The notes: generated by a model from the sequence alone, not told the origin. A DNA stretch of 64,000 nt from Gordonia jacobaea (GCF_001186365.1 NZ_LDTZ01000015.1:310001-374000); one strand, 5' to 3'; shown: positions 55,619-64,000, counted from the first letter of the stretch. Translations and numbers: made by a program.

Positions 55619-56467
55619 TCACGCCAGGCGCGTGATCTCCACGACGACGTCGAGGTCCGTCGCCTTGCCGCCGGTGTAGATGCCCTTGAGCGGCGAGACG
55701 TCGGAGTAGTCGCGGCCGACGCCCACCGACACATGCTGCTCGGTGATGGGGGTGTCGTTGGTCGGGTCATAGCCCCACCAGCCGCCTGTCCACACCTCGA
55801 TCCACGCGTGGCTCTGTCCCTCGACGGTCTTGTCGATCTTCGCGTCGGGCTTCGGGTGCAGATATCCGGAGACGTACCGTGCGGGCACGCCGAGACCGCG
55901 CAGCATCGAGAGGCTGACGTGCGCGTAGTCCTGACACACACCCTTGCGCTCGTTCCAGGCGTCGACGGCGGTGCTGTGCACGCCTGTCGTTCCCGGTACG
56001 TACTCCATCTCCTCGTGCACGAATTTGCAGATCGCCTCGACGGCGTCCTCGGGCTCGAGCCCCTTGGCGATGCGACGCGCTGTCGCGCCCAGACGCCCGT
56101 TCTTCGGCACATACGTTGTGAAGGAGAGCATTTCGTCGTAGCGGTCGGCGACATACTCGCTCTCCAATTCCTCCCACGTCACAGCTTTGTCGGGGGCGGG
56201 TCGCTCTCCGGCCTCGGTCTCGACGACTGACATCCCCGACACCTCCAGCTCCTCGTGCGGAGCGTGGAGGTCGAAGGCGGTGACGGCGGTGCCCCAGTAG
56301 TCGGTGTAGCGGTACGCACGGGTCGCGGGCACCGTCTCCACACGGTTGACGATCACGTTCTGCCGAGTATCGCTTCGCGGGGTCAGCCGTGCCTCGTTGA
56401 AGGAGGAGGTGACCGGACTCTGGTAGGCGAAGCCTGTCGAATGCACGACCCTCAGACGCCAGCTCAC
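55619..56467 (-). CDS. Transglutaminase-like protease/transferase
   Basis: A 282-residue protein with an N-terminal bacterial transglutaminase-associated beta domain (STGFAYQSPVTSSFNEARLT) and the papain-like triad C178 (GVCQDYAH), H220 (SHAWIEVW) and D234 (YDPTND). It is the last gene of a coupled trio with the alpha-E and ATP-grasp proteins (Rv2409c-Rv2411c equivalents), a widespread cluster suspected of making or cleaving a small peptide modification. Its substrate is unknown. Confidence 0.93.
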   Translation of the reverse strand: MSWRLRVVHSTGFAYQSPVTSSFNEARLTPRSDTRQNVIVNRVETVPATRAYRYTDYWGTAVTAFDLHAPHEELEVSGMSVVETEAGERPAPDKAVTWEELESEYVADRYDEMLSFTTYVPKNGRLGATARRIAKGLEPEDAVEAICKFVHEEMEYVPGTTGVHSTAVDAWNERKGVCQDYAHVSLSMLRGLGVPARYVSGYLHPKPDAKIDKTVEGQSHAWIEVWTGGWWGYDPTNDTPITEQHVSVGVGRDYSDVSPLKGIYTGGKATDLDVVVEITRLA

Positions 56468-57447
56468 AGTTCACTCTCCTCGATGAAGTGTTCTTCACCA
56501 TCGCTGACCCGGGCGTCTGCCCACGACACATACGGTGACACATGGAAGTACTGACCCGTGACCGCCTCGTTGACGGCACGGCAGGTGTCCTGCAGGTCAA
56601 GAAGTCGTTCCTGCAGTCCGTCGAGCAGTCGGCCCGGTTCCAGGAACTCGAGCGAGCTGCGCGCTCGTCCGAGCAGCAGCAGCGCTTCGGCCTGCTCGCC
56701 GACGCGGCTCGGACGCTTCTCGATCTCCGCGAGATTCTGCTCTGCGACACGAAGTGCGTGGAACACCGATCGCGGAAAGAGCCTGTCCAGCAACATGAAC
56801 TGCACGATGTTCTCGGCGTCGAGCAGACCGCGATAGGTCCGCAGGTAGGTGTCGTGGGCACCGGCGGACACCAGAACATTCACCCACGCGGGCGAATTGA
56901 TCGGATCGTTGGCGCGGGACAGAAGCATGCGGATGGTCATATCGACCCGCTCCACGGAGCGGCCGAGCAGCAGGTAGCGGTAGCCGTCGTCGTGACTCAT
57001 CGTCGCGTCGGCGAGTCCGGCGAACATGGCGGCCCGGTTCTTCACATACGAGAGGAACTCGTGAGGTCCGAGTCGACGCCCCCGACGCTCCGCTTCGGCC
57101 AGTCCGTTGTAGGTGGTGTTCAGACACTCCCACATCTCACTGGACGTGACTTCCCGTGCGCCACGGGCATTCTCGCGCGCCGCACGGATGAGGTCGACGA
57201 CCGATCCGGCCGACCCCTTCGCATACGCCACATGCTCGGTGAGCGACCACACGTCGAGCGGCCCGTCGGTGTCGGGCACCTCGAGCCCGAGAACCTGGAT
57301 GACCATCCGAACCGCACCGTCGACGTCGGCGGAGGTGTCCTCGAGGAGCTGGTGGATAGCGACGTCGAGCAGACGCGCCATGTCGTCGGCACGTTCGACG
57401 TAGCGGCCGATCCAGTAGAGGGATTCGGCGTTGCGGGCCAACATCAT
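56464..57447 (-). CDS. Alpha-E domain protein (DUF403)
   Basis: A 327-residue all-helical protein with the family's ARNAESLYWIGRYVERADDMARL start and LSRANDPINSPAWV region. It has no known catalytic motif. Coupled on both sides by ATGA overlaps to the ATP-grasp and transglutaminase genes, so it is probably a structural or binding partner in the same pathway. Confidence 0.92.
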   Translation of the reverse strand: MMLARNAESLYWIGRYVERADDMARLLDVAIHQLLEDTSADVDGAVRMVIQVLGLEVPDTDGPLDVWSLTEHVAYAKGSAGSVVDLIRAARENARGAREVTSSEMWECLNTTYNGLAEAERRGRRLGPHEFLSYVKNRAAMFAGLADATMSHDDGYRYLLLGRSVERVDMTIRMLLSRANDPINSPAWVNVLVSAGAHDTYLRTYRGLLDAENIVQFMLLDRLFPRSVFHALRVAEQNLAEIEKRPSRVGEQAEALLLLGRARSSLEFLEPGRLLDGLQERLLDLQDTCRAVNEAVTGQYFHVSPYVSWADARVSDGEEHFIEESEL

Positions 57448-59195
57448 CGGGGATCACCGCTTTGCTGTTGCTGCTGTGTCTGTTCGAAGACCGGGTCGGG
57501 TGCACTCTCGGCGGGCCTCGCCGCCTTGGCGGCCTTGGAGGTGACCACCTTGCCGCCGCCGAGTTCGCGCTCACTCTGTGTGGCCCTGCTTGCGAGCACC
57601 CACGTGTCCTTCGAGCCGCCACCCTGACTGGAGTTGACGACGAGTGACCCTTCGGGCAGTGCGACGCGGGTCAGTCCGCCCGGGAGCACCCAGACCTTCT
57701 CACCGTCGTTGACGGCGAAGGGACGCAGGTCGACGTGCCGCGGTCGTAGCGAGTCGCCGACCTTTGTCGGCACCGTCGACAGCTGCACCACGGGTTGGGC
57801 GATCCATCCGCGGGGGTCGTTGCGCACCTTGCGGGCGAGGGTGTCGAGCTCGGCCTTGGTGGCGTCGGGACCGAAGACGATCCCGTAACCACCCGATCCC
57901 TCAACAGGTTTCACGACGAGCTCGTCGATCCGATCGAGCACTTCGTCGCACTCCTCGGGGAGCCAGCAGCGCAGGGTGTCGACGTTGCCGATGATGGGCT
58001 TCTCGCCGAGGTAGTAGTTGATGATGTCCGGCACGTAGGTGTAGATGAGCTTGTCGTCGCCGACACCGTTGCCCACCGCGCTCGAGATCACGACGTTGCC
58101 CGCCCGCGCCGCGTTGAGCAGACCTGCCACGCCGAGCATCGAATCCGGACGGAACTGCATGGGATCGAGGAAGTCGTCGTCGATGCGTCGGTAGATCACG
58201 TCGACGCGTTGCTCGCCCTCGGTGGTGCGCATGTAGACGACGTTGTCGCGGCAGAACAGATCTCGACCCTCGACGAGCTCGACGCCCATCAGCCGCGCGA
58301 GCAGCGAGTGCTCGAAGTACGCCGAGTTCGCGACACCGGGAGTGAGCACGACGATGTTGGGGTCGGCCTCGTTGAAGGCGGCCGAGGCCCGCAGGGCCCG
58401 CAGCAGGTGACTCGGGTAGTCGGCGACAGGGCGCACCTTGTGCGTGGAGAACAGGTCGGGAAAGACCCGCGCCATCGTGCGGCGGTTCTCCATCACGTAC
58501 GACACACCCGACGGTGATCGCAGGTTGTCCTCGAGCACCCGGAAATCACCGTTCGCGTCGCGGATCAGGTCGATGCCCGCGACGTGAATGCGAACTCCGT
58601 TGGGAGGACGGATGTTTGCCGCCTGACGATGAAAGTGCTCACACGAATGGACCAGCCGCTTGGGCAACACACCGTCGCGCAGGATCTCCTGCTCGCCGTA
58701 GACGTCGTCGAGGAACAATTCCAGCGCCTGCACGCGCTGGGTGATACCCGCTTCGAGCTTGTTCCACTCGCCTGCCGAAATGACCCGTGGCACAACGTCC
58801 AACGGGAACGGGCGCTCCATACCCGAGAGCGAGAACGTGATGCCCTGGTCGATGAACGCGCGCCCGAGTGCGTCGACGCGGGCTTCGAGGTCGGCGCGGT
58901 CGGACTCGGCCATGACCTTGAAGATGCCCCGATACGCGGGGCGTACCTCGCCGTCGGCGTCGAACATCTCGTCAAAGGCCTTGCCGTACGGCCCTTTCGA
59001 ATATCCCTTGAAAATTCCGGTCTCGGTGGGGAGTGTCTCCCTGACGACCTTGGCCTTGGCGCTCTTGGCAACCTGTCCCGGCTCGGCGCCCTTGCCGTTT
59101 GCCGACTTGGCGGCGGTGACTGACTTCGACGACGACGGGGGCGCGGTTTTGCGCGATGCCTTCTTGGCTTGCGCACCGGTTGACGCGGGACTCAT
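57444..59195 (-). CDS. Circularly permuted ATP-grasp protein (DUF404/DUF407)
   Basis: A 583-residue ATP-grasp-type ligase of the circularly permuted class. Conserved stretches include HVAGIDLIRDANGDFRVLED, NLRSPSGVSYVMENR and LVVKPVEGSGGYGIVFGPDA (ATP site). The N-terminal 60 residues are a Lys/Ala/Ser-rich linker. The ATG at MSPASTG is preferred; an open extension to 59456 is not conserved-looking. Such proteins form amide bonds and occur with alpha-E and transglutaminase partners, suggesting peptide ligation followed by cleavage; the product is undescribed as far as I know. Confidence 0.9.
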   Translation of the reverse strand: MSPASTGAQAKKASRKTAPPSSSKSVTAAKSANGKGAEPGQVAKSAKAKVVRETLPTETGIFKGYSKGPYGKAFDEMFDADGEVRPAYRGIFKVMAESDRADLEARVDALGRAFIDQGITFSLSGMERPFPLDVVPRVISAGEWNKLEAGITQRVQALELFLDDVYGEQEILRDGVLPKRLVHSCEHFHRQAANIRPPNGVRIHVAGIDLIRDANGDFRVLEDNLRSPSGVSYVMENRRTMARVFPDLFSTHKVRPVADYPSHLLRALRASAAFNEADPNIVVLTPGVANSAYFEHSLLARLMGVELVEGRDLFCRDNVVYMRTTEGEQRVDVIYRRIDDDFLDPMQFRPDSMLGVAGLLNAARAGNVVISSAVGNGVGDDKLIYTYVPDIINYYLGEKPIIGNVDTLRCWLPEECDEVLDRIDELVVKPVEGSGGYGIVFGPDATKAELDTLARKVRNDPRGWIAQPVVQLSTVPTKVGDSLRPRHVDLRPFAVNDGEKVWVLPGGLTRVALPEGSLVVNSSQGGGSKDTWVLASRATQSERELGGGKVVTSKAAKAARPAESAPDPVFEQTQQQQQSGDPR

Positions 59196-59301
59196 AGACA
59201 CACATGGTGCCTCAGATCGCCCCACTCGGCACGACGTCTGCGTGGGCGCGTCGCGGCGGCCTTCTCCTGGCCCCATTCCTCGCTGCAGGCCGAGCCCAGC
59301 G

Positions 59302-60435
59302 CTAGCCCAGGGTTCGACGCAGCGAAACGACGCGTCGCCCGACCCGGCGAGCCACGTTCGCGGCGCGCGTCTGCAATCGGGCTCCGGTCTCGGGGTAAGG
59401 CATCGTCTGCGCGATTCCTGCGATCGCGTCGAGTGAGGCGTCGAGAATTTCGTCAACCGTCGGCGGCTGGGCGTCGTCGCCTGCCGTCGTGCTCACCGCG
59501 AGATCGCCGAGATCACCGGTCACGGGATATCCGGCCACGCGCACGGCGTCGATCATCGCCTCGGCTTCGTCTGCTGCCCACGCACGCTGTTCGGTGGACA
59601 ACCCACGTGGGGTGCCGCCGGTCTGTGCGAAGAGCACCTTGGCGATGATGTGACCCTTGACGACACGCTCGTACCGATCCCACTCGATGTCGTCGGGCTG
59701 CAGGCGCGAGTTCAGCCGTCGCAGGAGTTCTGCCTGCGCTGCCGAGAGCGAGGTGTTGTTGTTGGGAACGTCGATCGTCATCGGAGCCGGATCCACGTCG
59801 AGCACGGAGAGAAATCTCTCCCACAACGACGATGCGCCGGTTCCCGACTTCGCCACGGTGACCAGGTGAGCCCGCTCCGGTCCGACGAACTTGGCCCACC
59901 GTCCGAGGATGCCCACGTAGTCCTGGAATTCCCAGAAGGGCTCCTCCTCCATGTCGCCACCCCAGGACCCGGTTCGACGTGGCGCGTGCCGACGCACGGA
60001 GGTCACGAAATCGTCGAACGACGCAAGACGCTGGTTCTTGACGTTCTCCTGCCACACCGACGGCAGTTGGCGGGCCAGATCGCGAACGGTCACGATCACA
60101 TGGACCTCGTCGGCGAAGGAGAGGTCGTTCACCAACGACTCGATCTGTTCCTCACGCGCCGTCGCGAACAACTCATGCGACACCAGCGAAGCCCCCGGCC
60201 ACGCACGCATCTGCGAGACCATCGTCGACCAACTCCCGGCGAAGGCCGGGTCGACCCAGTCGAGATACCTGCCCGGCTGCAGATGCGTTGCGGCGTGAAA
60301 GTGATCGGCCATCTCGTTTCCCGGGTAGAGCAGCCCGGAGTGACGAAAAGCGAGGTCGCGGTTCCACCACAGGCGATCCTGGAGGTGGGTGGTGCCTGTC
60401 TTGGGTAATCCGACGTGAATGAAAACAACTGACAT
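59302..60435 (-). CDS. PAPS-dependent sulfotransferase-family protein
   Basis: A 377-residue protein starting MSVVFIHVGLPKTGTTHLQD, where GLPKTGTTHLQ is the 5'-phosphosulfate-binding loop of sulfotransferases. VTVRDLARQLPSVWQENVKN is the 3'-phosphate-binding region (R-D/S pattern). It transfers sulfate from PAPS to an alcohol or sugar; mycolata use such enzymes on trehalose glycolipids. The gene is absent from the matching M. tuberculosis position (between Rv2411c and rpsT), so it is a lineage-specific insertion. No APS kinase for PAPS synthesis is in this window. Confidence 0.85.
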   Translation of the reverse strand: MSVVFIHVGLPKTGTTHLQDRLWWNRDLAFRHSGLLYPGNEMADHFHAATHLQPGRYLDWVDPAFAGSWSTMVSQMRAWPGASLVSHELFATAREEQIESLVNDLSFADEVHVIVTVRDLARQLPSVWQENVKNQRLASFDDFVTSVRRHAPRRTGSWGGDMEEEPFWEFQDYVGILGRWAKFVGPERAHLVTVAKSGTGASSLWERFLSVLDVDPAPMTIDVPNNNTSLSAAQAELLRRLNSRLQPDDIEWDRYERVVKGHIIAKVLFAQTGGTPRGLSTEQRAWAADEAEAMIDAVRVAGYPVTGDLGDLAVSTTAGDDAQPPTVDEILDASLDAIAGIAQTMPYPETGARLQTRAANVARRVGRRVVSLRRTLG

Positions 60436-60549
60436 GATGGATCGAGCTTAGTTGCGCTCGGGCACATATCTGCGACCTCGTCACATGCCGCGTGGATTCA
60501 CAGGAGATCGGTGACCGAGGCCTGCCTGCGCACGCCGACGCCTGCGGAT

Positions 60550-60578
60550 TTGGGACCCCTGTTTCCGGCTGGTAAAGT
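60550..60578 (+). promoter_or_regulatory. Promoter of rpsT
   Basis: TTGGGA, a 17-bp spacer and TAAAGT, placing the transcription start near 60585 and leaving a leader of about 95 bases, long enough for the autoregulation typical of ribosomal protein genes. Confidence 0.7.
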
Positions 60579-60680
60579 AGACCGCTGTCGCAGAGTCGAC
60601 GGCGGACACGTGCTGTCCACCCGTCTGACCTGCTCAGGAACACCCAGCAACAATCACCAACAACTGATAGGTACACACGC

Positions 60681-60941
60681 GTGGCAAACATCAAGTCCCA
60701 GGTCAAGCGCAACCGCACCAACGAGATCCGTCGGCAGCGCAACCAGTCCGTGCGCTCCTCGCTGCGCACCGCGATCCGTAGCTTCCGCGAAGCTGTCGAC
60801 GCCGGCGACAAGGACAAGGCCGCCGAGCTCGGACAGACCGCAAGCCGCAAGCTCGACAAGGCAGCCAGCAAGGGCGTCATCCACGCCAACCAGGCAGCCA
60901 ACAAGAAGTCGGCCATCGCTGTGGCCGTCAACAAGCTCTGA
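60681..60941 (+). CDS. rpsT: 30S ribosomal protein S20
   Basis: An 86-residue, Lys/Arg-rich, three-helix protein that binds 16S rRNA. It starts [20 protein letters not shown] and ends with the conserved [19 protein letters not shown]-type helix. GTG start with a weak ribosome-binding site. Single-gene unit, divergent from the sulfotransferase and convergent with holA. Confidence 0.98.
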   Translation: MANIKSQVKRNRTNEIRRQRNQSVRSSLRTAIRSFREAVDAGDKDKAAELGQTASRKLDKAASKGVIHANQAANKKSAIAVAVNKL

Positions 60942-61055
60942 GGTAGCAACCTCCGGCATCAGCCGGAACTGAACGAGTCAGAGCGCGCACCCGCGACGCG
61001 CCCCGTGCCCACGGGAGCACGCCGGGTCGCAGCGCCGACCGTTCCCCTTTCGAGA

Positions 61056-61098
61056 CAACTCACCCCGGCGACTTCCACGCGGTCGCCGGGGTGAGTTG
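61056..61098. terminator. 17-bp perfect hairpin between rpsT and holA
   Basis: CAACTCACCCCGGCGAC pairs exactly with GTCGCCGGGGTGAGTTG across a 9-base loop. Its position between convergent genes suggests a bidirectional terminator; neither flank has a T-run, as is often the case in actinobacteria. A smaller stem, TCCGGC-ATCA-GCCGGA, follows rpsT near 60953. Confidence 0.65.
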
Positions 61099-61174
61099 CG
61101 TGGTCGTGCACGCTTCAGTCCTGCGAGCTTCGGTCCTACAAGGCTTCGGTCGCTCGAGCTCAGCCCAGCACGCT

Positions 61175-62149
61175 TCAGCGTCGACGCGATGACGGACGCA
61201 GCGAAGCCACGGCGTCGACCGCGTGCAGGAGCGCGTAGTCTGCGTCGGCGGCCTGTCCCTTCACATCGCCGTTGAGCCCGGCGACCACCACGACCGCCTG
61301 TGCGATCGACGACGAATCCCACGCCCGAGCCTGCGACTGCACCTTCTTGACACGCGACGGCGGCATACCCAACTCCGACGCGGCCGCGTACTGGTCCATC
61401 GACCCGATTCCCCGTACGCGAGCGATCGCGTGCACCGCCTCTGCGAGCGCGTCGGCAAGCAGCACTCGCGGCACCCCGTGATGCACCGCCCACGCCAACG
61501 ATTCGAGCGCCCCGGCCCGATCACCGGTGACGGCTTTGTCTGCGACCTCGAACCCGGTCACCTCTGGGCGCCCCTGGTAGTACAGCCGCACCGCATCGCG
61601 ATCGATCTTGCCGCCGGTGTCGGCAACGAGCTGACTGCACGCCGCGGCGAGCTCGCGGAGCTCCGCACCGACCCCCTCGACGACCTGCTCGACGACCTCG
61701 GCGCTGACCTTGACGCCGAGCTCACGAAACTCCTTGCGGACGAAGTCCATTCGTTCCGACGGCCAACGGGGCGCCGCGCAGTCGTGCTCGACCGCACCTG
61801 CCTTGCGGAGTTCGCCGACCATCGACTTCGTACGACCGCCTCCGGTATGGATCACCATCAGCGTGATGCCGTCGGGAAGCTCACGAGCCGCCCGCGTGAT
61901 CAGCGCTGCGGGCTCTTTGCCCGCCTCCGCCGCCGACTCGACGACGACGACGCGGTCTTCGGCAAACAACGACGGACTCAACAGTTCGGCCAGTTCGTAT
62001 TCGCTGACATCGCCAGCTCGCACACGCGTCACCGGAATGTCGGCGCCCGCGTGGTGGGACAGCTCGCTCGTCACACCCGAGATCACACGTCCGGTGAGGA
62101 AGTCGTCGTCTCCGAGGAGCAGATGCAGGCGATCGGTCACGTCACTCAT
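61175..62149 (-). CDS. holA: DNA polymerase III subunit delta
   Basis: Clamp-loader subunit that opens the beta ring. The 324-residue protein begins MSDVTDRLHLLLGDDDFLTG and shows the delta-family ERVVVVE-type segment (here EDRVVVVESAAEAG) and the C-terminal RVKKVQSQARAWDSSSIAQA collar region. A longer open frame to 62278 simply reads through the comEC repeat and is rejected. The gene is 46 bp downstream of comEC, a conserved order. Confidence 0.94.
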   Translation of the reverse strand: MSDVTDRLHLLLGDDDFLTGRVISGVTSELSHHAGADIPVTRVRAGDVSEYELAELLSPSLFAEDRVVVVESAAEAGKEPAALITRAARELPDGITLMVIHTGGGRTKSMVGELRKAGAVEHDCAAPRWPSERMDFVRKEFRELGVKVSAEVVEQVVEGVGAELRELAAACSQLVADTGGKIDRDAVRLYYQGRPEVTGFEVADKAVTGDRAGALESLAWAVHHGVPRVLLADALAEAVHAIARVRGIGSMDQYAAASELGMPPSRVKKVQSQARAWDSSSIAQAVVVVAGLNGDVKGQAADADYALLHAVDAVASLRPSSRRR

Positions 62150-62195
62150 GGTGCCAGAACGCCCCGACAACCCGACGACGCACCGGACACCTCCC

Positions 62196-63746
62196 CTACT
62201 GCCGACTGTGCGCCTCGTTCTGCCGACTGTGCGTCTCGTTGCGCCGACTGTGCGTCTCGTTGCGCCGACCGTGCGCACGACGCCGCGCCCACCCGATCAC
62301 GCGCCGGTTCAGCAGCGCCGCACCCAGGACGGTGAACGTCATGACAAGCGCCATCCCGGCAAGCCCGTCCGGTATATCGATTGCCGCCCAACTCAATCCG
62401 CCGAGCACGCGCGCCACGGTGATCATCCACCACAGTTCTGGCGACATCGCGCGTAGCAACACTTGCGCAACCACAGAACCCACGTCTCCGGCGAGGCCGA
62501 TCAACGCTGCGAGTGTCCCCACCACACTGATCACTCCGACGACAGGCGCCACGACGACGTTGGCCAGAATCGAGACCACATTGAATGTCCCGCTGATCAT
62601 CGCGATCAGCGGCGCCGTCACGACCTGGGCGGCGATGGCGATAGCGAGTACCTCGGCCACGACAGGTGGGATTCTCCACTCGCGCAGCGTGTCTCGGATC
62701 GACGGCGCGATCAGCACGAGTCCGGCCGTGGCCACGACCGACAACGCGAACCCCGGCGCACTCGCAAGCTCGGGCCACCACAGAAGTCCCCCGATCACGG
62801 CGACACCGAGGGCAGGCACCGCGCGGGCACGCCGCGTCGACAACAGCGCGAGCAGACCGACTCCGCCCATCATCGCTGCCCGCAGCACACTCGGCGACGG
62901 CCGTACCAGGACGACGAATCCGACGATGACGACCACCCCGCTGACCGCCGCAACCTTCGGCGATCCGCCGATCAACCGGATCAACGCGATCGCTGCACCG
63001 CAGGTCAGCGCGAAATTGGCGCCGGAGACAGCGGTGAGGTGGCTTAGCCCGGCCGCGCGGAACTGATCCCGGACATCTTCCGACAATGCGCTCTCGTCGC
63101 CGATGACCAACCCCGGCAGCAATCCCGCCGATTCGCCGCTCAACGCCTGAGCCGAGTTCTGCTGTAGCGTTGCCCGCACGACGCCGGCTCCGCGCTGCAG
63201 CGGAGGGGGTCGCCCCAACATCGCCGGCGGGCCCGACGCCGTCAATCTCGCAACACTCAGGTCACCCCCTCGAGGTGCGCGGATACTCGCCAGGACGCGC
63301 ACATGCTGACCCGGCAGCAACCCCACCCATCCGGGCGCACGCGCGACGACGTCGGCGATGGCGGAGGGAACTCGACGCTCCCCGACGGCCAGCACCGTCA
63401 CACGCGTGGTCACCTGACCCCGTTGTGCCGGTCCGAAGTTGCGCGGGTCGTCGCGGATCGACATCGTCACCGTCGCCTTGCCCGACATCCCCGACAGAGG
63501 ATGGGCGTCGCGGGTCTCGAGCCGGAGCCACAGCGCCAGTGCACATGTCGCCGCCATCCCCGCGCCGATCACCACGATGCCCAACACCTGCCAGGTAAGG
63601 TTCCAGCGCCGGTGTGCGAACAGAGCTGCAGCGCAGATCAATCCGCCGATGACCAGCACGACAGGCATCGACCACGACGGCCCGTGCAGCCCGAGCAGCG
63701 TGACAAGCCACACCACGAGAGCGGGCGCGACGAGTCGTAGATCCAC
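62196..63746 (-). CDS. comEC: ComEC/Rec2-family DNA-uptake membrane protein, no beta-lactamase domain
   Basis: A 516-residue channel-like protein. It has N-terminal helices, an extracytoplasmic OB-like region (DAHPLSGMSGKATVTMSIRD onward) and the Competence core LLPGLVIGDESALSEDVRDQ then FRAAGLSHLTAVSGANFAL. It stops after the membrane core and lacks the C-terminal metallo-beta-lactamase domain of Bacillus ComEC. The last 25 residues are a repeat, RRNETHS/RQNEAHS. It is downstream of comEA, as in mycobacteria. Whether the organism is transformable is unknown. Confidence 0.92.
   Translation of the reverse strand: MDLRLVAPALVVWLVTLLGLHGPSWSMPVVLVIGGLICAAALFAHRRWNLTWQVLGIVVIGAGMAATCALALWLRLETRDAHPLSGMSGKATVTMSIRDDPRNFGPAQRGQVTTRVTVLAVGERRVPSAIADVVARAPGWVGLLPGQHVRVLASIRAPRGGDLSVARLTASGPPAMLGRPPPLQRGAGVVRATLQQNSAQALSGESAGLLPGLVIGDESALSEDVRDQFRAAGLSHLTAVSGANFALTCGAAIALIRLIGGSPKVAAVSGVVVIVGFVVLVRPSPSVLRAAMMGGVGLLALLSTRRARAVPALGVAVIGGLLWWPELASAPGFALSVVATAGLVLIAPSIRDTLREWRIPPVVAEVLAIAIAAQVVTAPLIAMISGTFNVVSILANVVVAPVVGVISVVGTLAALIGLAGDVGSVVAQVLLRAMSPELWWMITVARVLGGLSWAAIDIPDGLAGMALVMTFTVLGAALLNRRVIGWARRRAHGRRNETHSRRNETHSRQNEAHSRQ
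62201..62280. repeat. 21-bp tandem repeat at the 3' end of comEC
   Basis: Three full units (GCCGACTGTGCGTCTCGTTGC-like, starting at 62201, 62222 and 62243) and a partial fourth. The unit keeps the frame and encodes a seven-residue NETHSRR-type repeat in the cytoplasmic tail of ComEC; slippage would change tail length only. Confidence 0.9.
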
Positions 63747-63753
63747 CTCGGTG

Positions 63754-64000
63754 TCAGCCGGCGGTCACGAGGTCTCGCAGCTTCGCCAGCCGCGCGGGTC
63801 CGATACCGTCGACCTCGCCGAGTTGGTCGACAGACGTGAACTTTCCGTGCTGCGACCGCCAGTCGATGATGGCCTTCGCAGTGACCGGGCCGACCCCGGG
63901 GAGAGCGTCGAGCTGCTCGGCACTCGCGGTGTTCAGGTCGACCTTTCCGCCCGCACTGTTCGACGCTCCCGAATCCCCTGCGCCAGAGCCCGTCTCGGAG
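63754..64000 (-). CDS. comEA: ComEA helix-hairpin-helix DNA-binding protein (C-terminal part)
   Basis: The window ends inside this gene. The visible 82 codons read a Gly/Ser linker and then the double HhH domain: GKVDLNTASAEQLDALPGVG, GPVTAKAIIDWRSQHGKF and LGEVDGIGPARLAKLRDLV, ending VTAG. ComEA binds incoming DNA and passes it to ComEC, whose gene starts seven bases downstream. The membrane anchor lies outside the window. Confidence 0.93.
   Translation of the reverse strand, partial: SETGSGAGDSGASNSAGGKVDLNTASAEQLDALPGVGPVTAKAIIDWRSQHGKFTSVDQLGEVDGIGPARLAKLRDLVTAG

Noticed and set aside
1-64000. CRISPR arrays, insertion sequences, prophage genes and rRNA operons.
   Set aside because: No regularly spaced 25-40 bp repeats with unique spacers, no transposase or integrase motifs, and no rRNA sequence were recognised. 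The tandem repeats found are short, lack spacers and lie mostly in coding sequence.

Overview
The window is a high-GC actinobacterial chromosome segment, almost certainly from a mycolic-acid-containing member of the Mycobacteriales (Gordonia, Rhodococcus, Williamsia or a relative). The evidence is gene order. Four blocks follow the Mycobacterium tuberculosis Rv2342-Rv2415c stretch: dnaG / dgt / glyS-smtB-zur-uppS-recO-era-corC-ybeY-phoH / rsmE-dnaJ2-hrcA-hemW-sulfite reductase-cysH / cysA-cysW-cysT-subI-lepA-transglutaminase cluster-rpsT-holA-comEC-comEA. GTG starts, 4-bp ATGA/GTGA overlaps between operon genes and long spurious open frames opposite real genes fit a GC content in the mid-60s (estimated by eye).

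Layout. 1-6.7 kb is accessory: two TetR regulators, an Mce-associated-type membrane protein, an acyl-CoA dehydrogenase with a GntR/FCD regulator, a flavin-binding-type protein, and an SMR guanidinium exporter (gdx) whose leader matches the guanidine-III riboswitch. tRNA-Asn has tandem terminators. At 6.8-7.7 kb lie a CAU-anticodon tRNA, a pair of 113-bp direct repeats that look non-coding, and an overlooked 52-residue gene. 7.7-17 kb holds dnaG, a GH3 glycosidase, a PE-PPE-domain hydrolase, dgt, a cold-shock protein and glyS. 17-30.3 kb is the conserved housekeeping core, with zinc regulation (SmtB/Zur), decaprenyl diphosphate synthesis, RecO, Era, CorC, YbeY, PhoH, RsmE, DnaJ2 and HrcA. 30.5-35 kb contains an aliphatic amidase island: AmiE, a ClpB-like AmiB-type ATPase, an AmiC-type amide sensor and a MarR regulator. 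36-46 kb is the assimilatory sulfate module. 46-60.5 kb mixes transporters, a peptidase, lepA, small hydrolase and PemK-like genes, the ATP-grasp / alpha-E / transglutaminase trio and a sulfotransferase. 60.5-64 kb is rpsT, holA, comEC and the 3' part of comEA.

How the genes work together. Sulfate enters through SubI-CysT-CysW-CysA and is activated by CysD/CysN. It is reduced by the iron-sulfur APS reductase CysH and then by the siroheme sulfite reductase, with a SirB/CbiX chelatase supplying siroheme iron. The biosynthetic half is headed by a short open frame whose product matches the actinobacterial cysteine-attenuator leader peptides, so the operon is probably cysteine-controlled. The amidase island probably releases ammonia from short amides under AmiC/MarR control. 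SmtB and Zur form a translationally coupled zinc-sensing pair.

I saw no prophage, insertion sequence, CRISPR array or rRNA. The best candidates for undescribed biology are the 113-bp repeat pair at 6970-7270, the five-unit 15-bp array upstream of hrcA, the 20-bp perfect inverted repeat at 55534-55595, and the small genes at 7496, 36359 and 46234.
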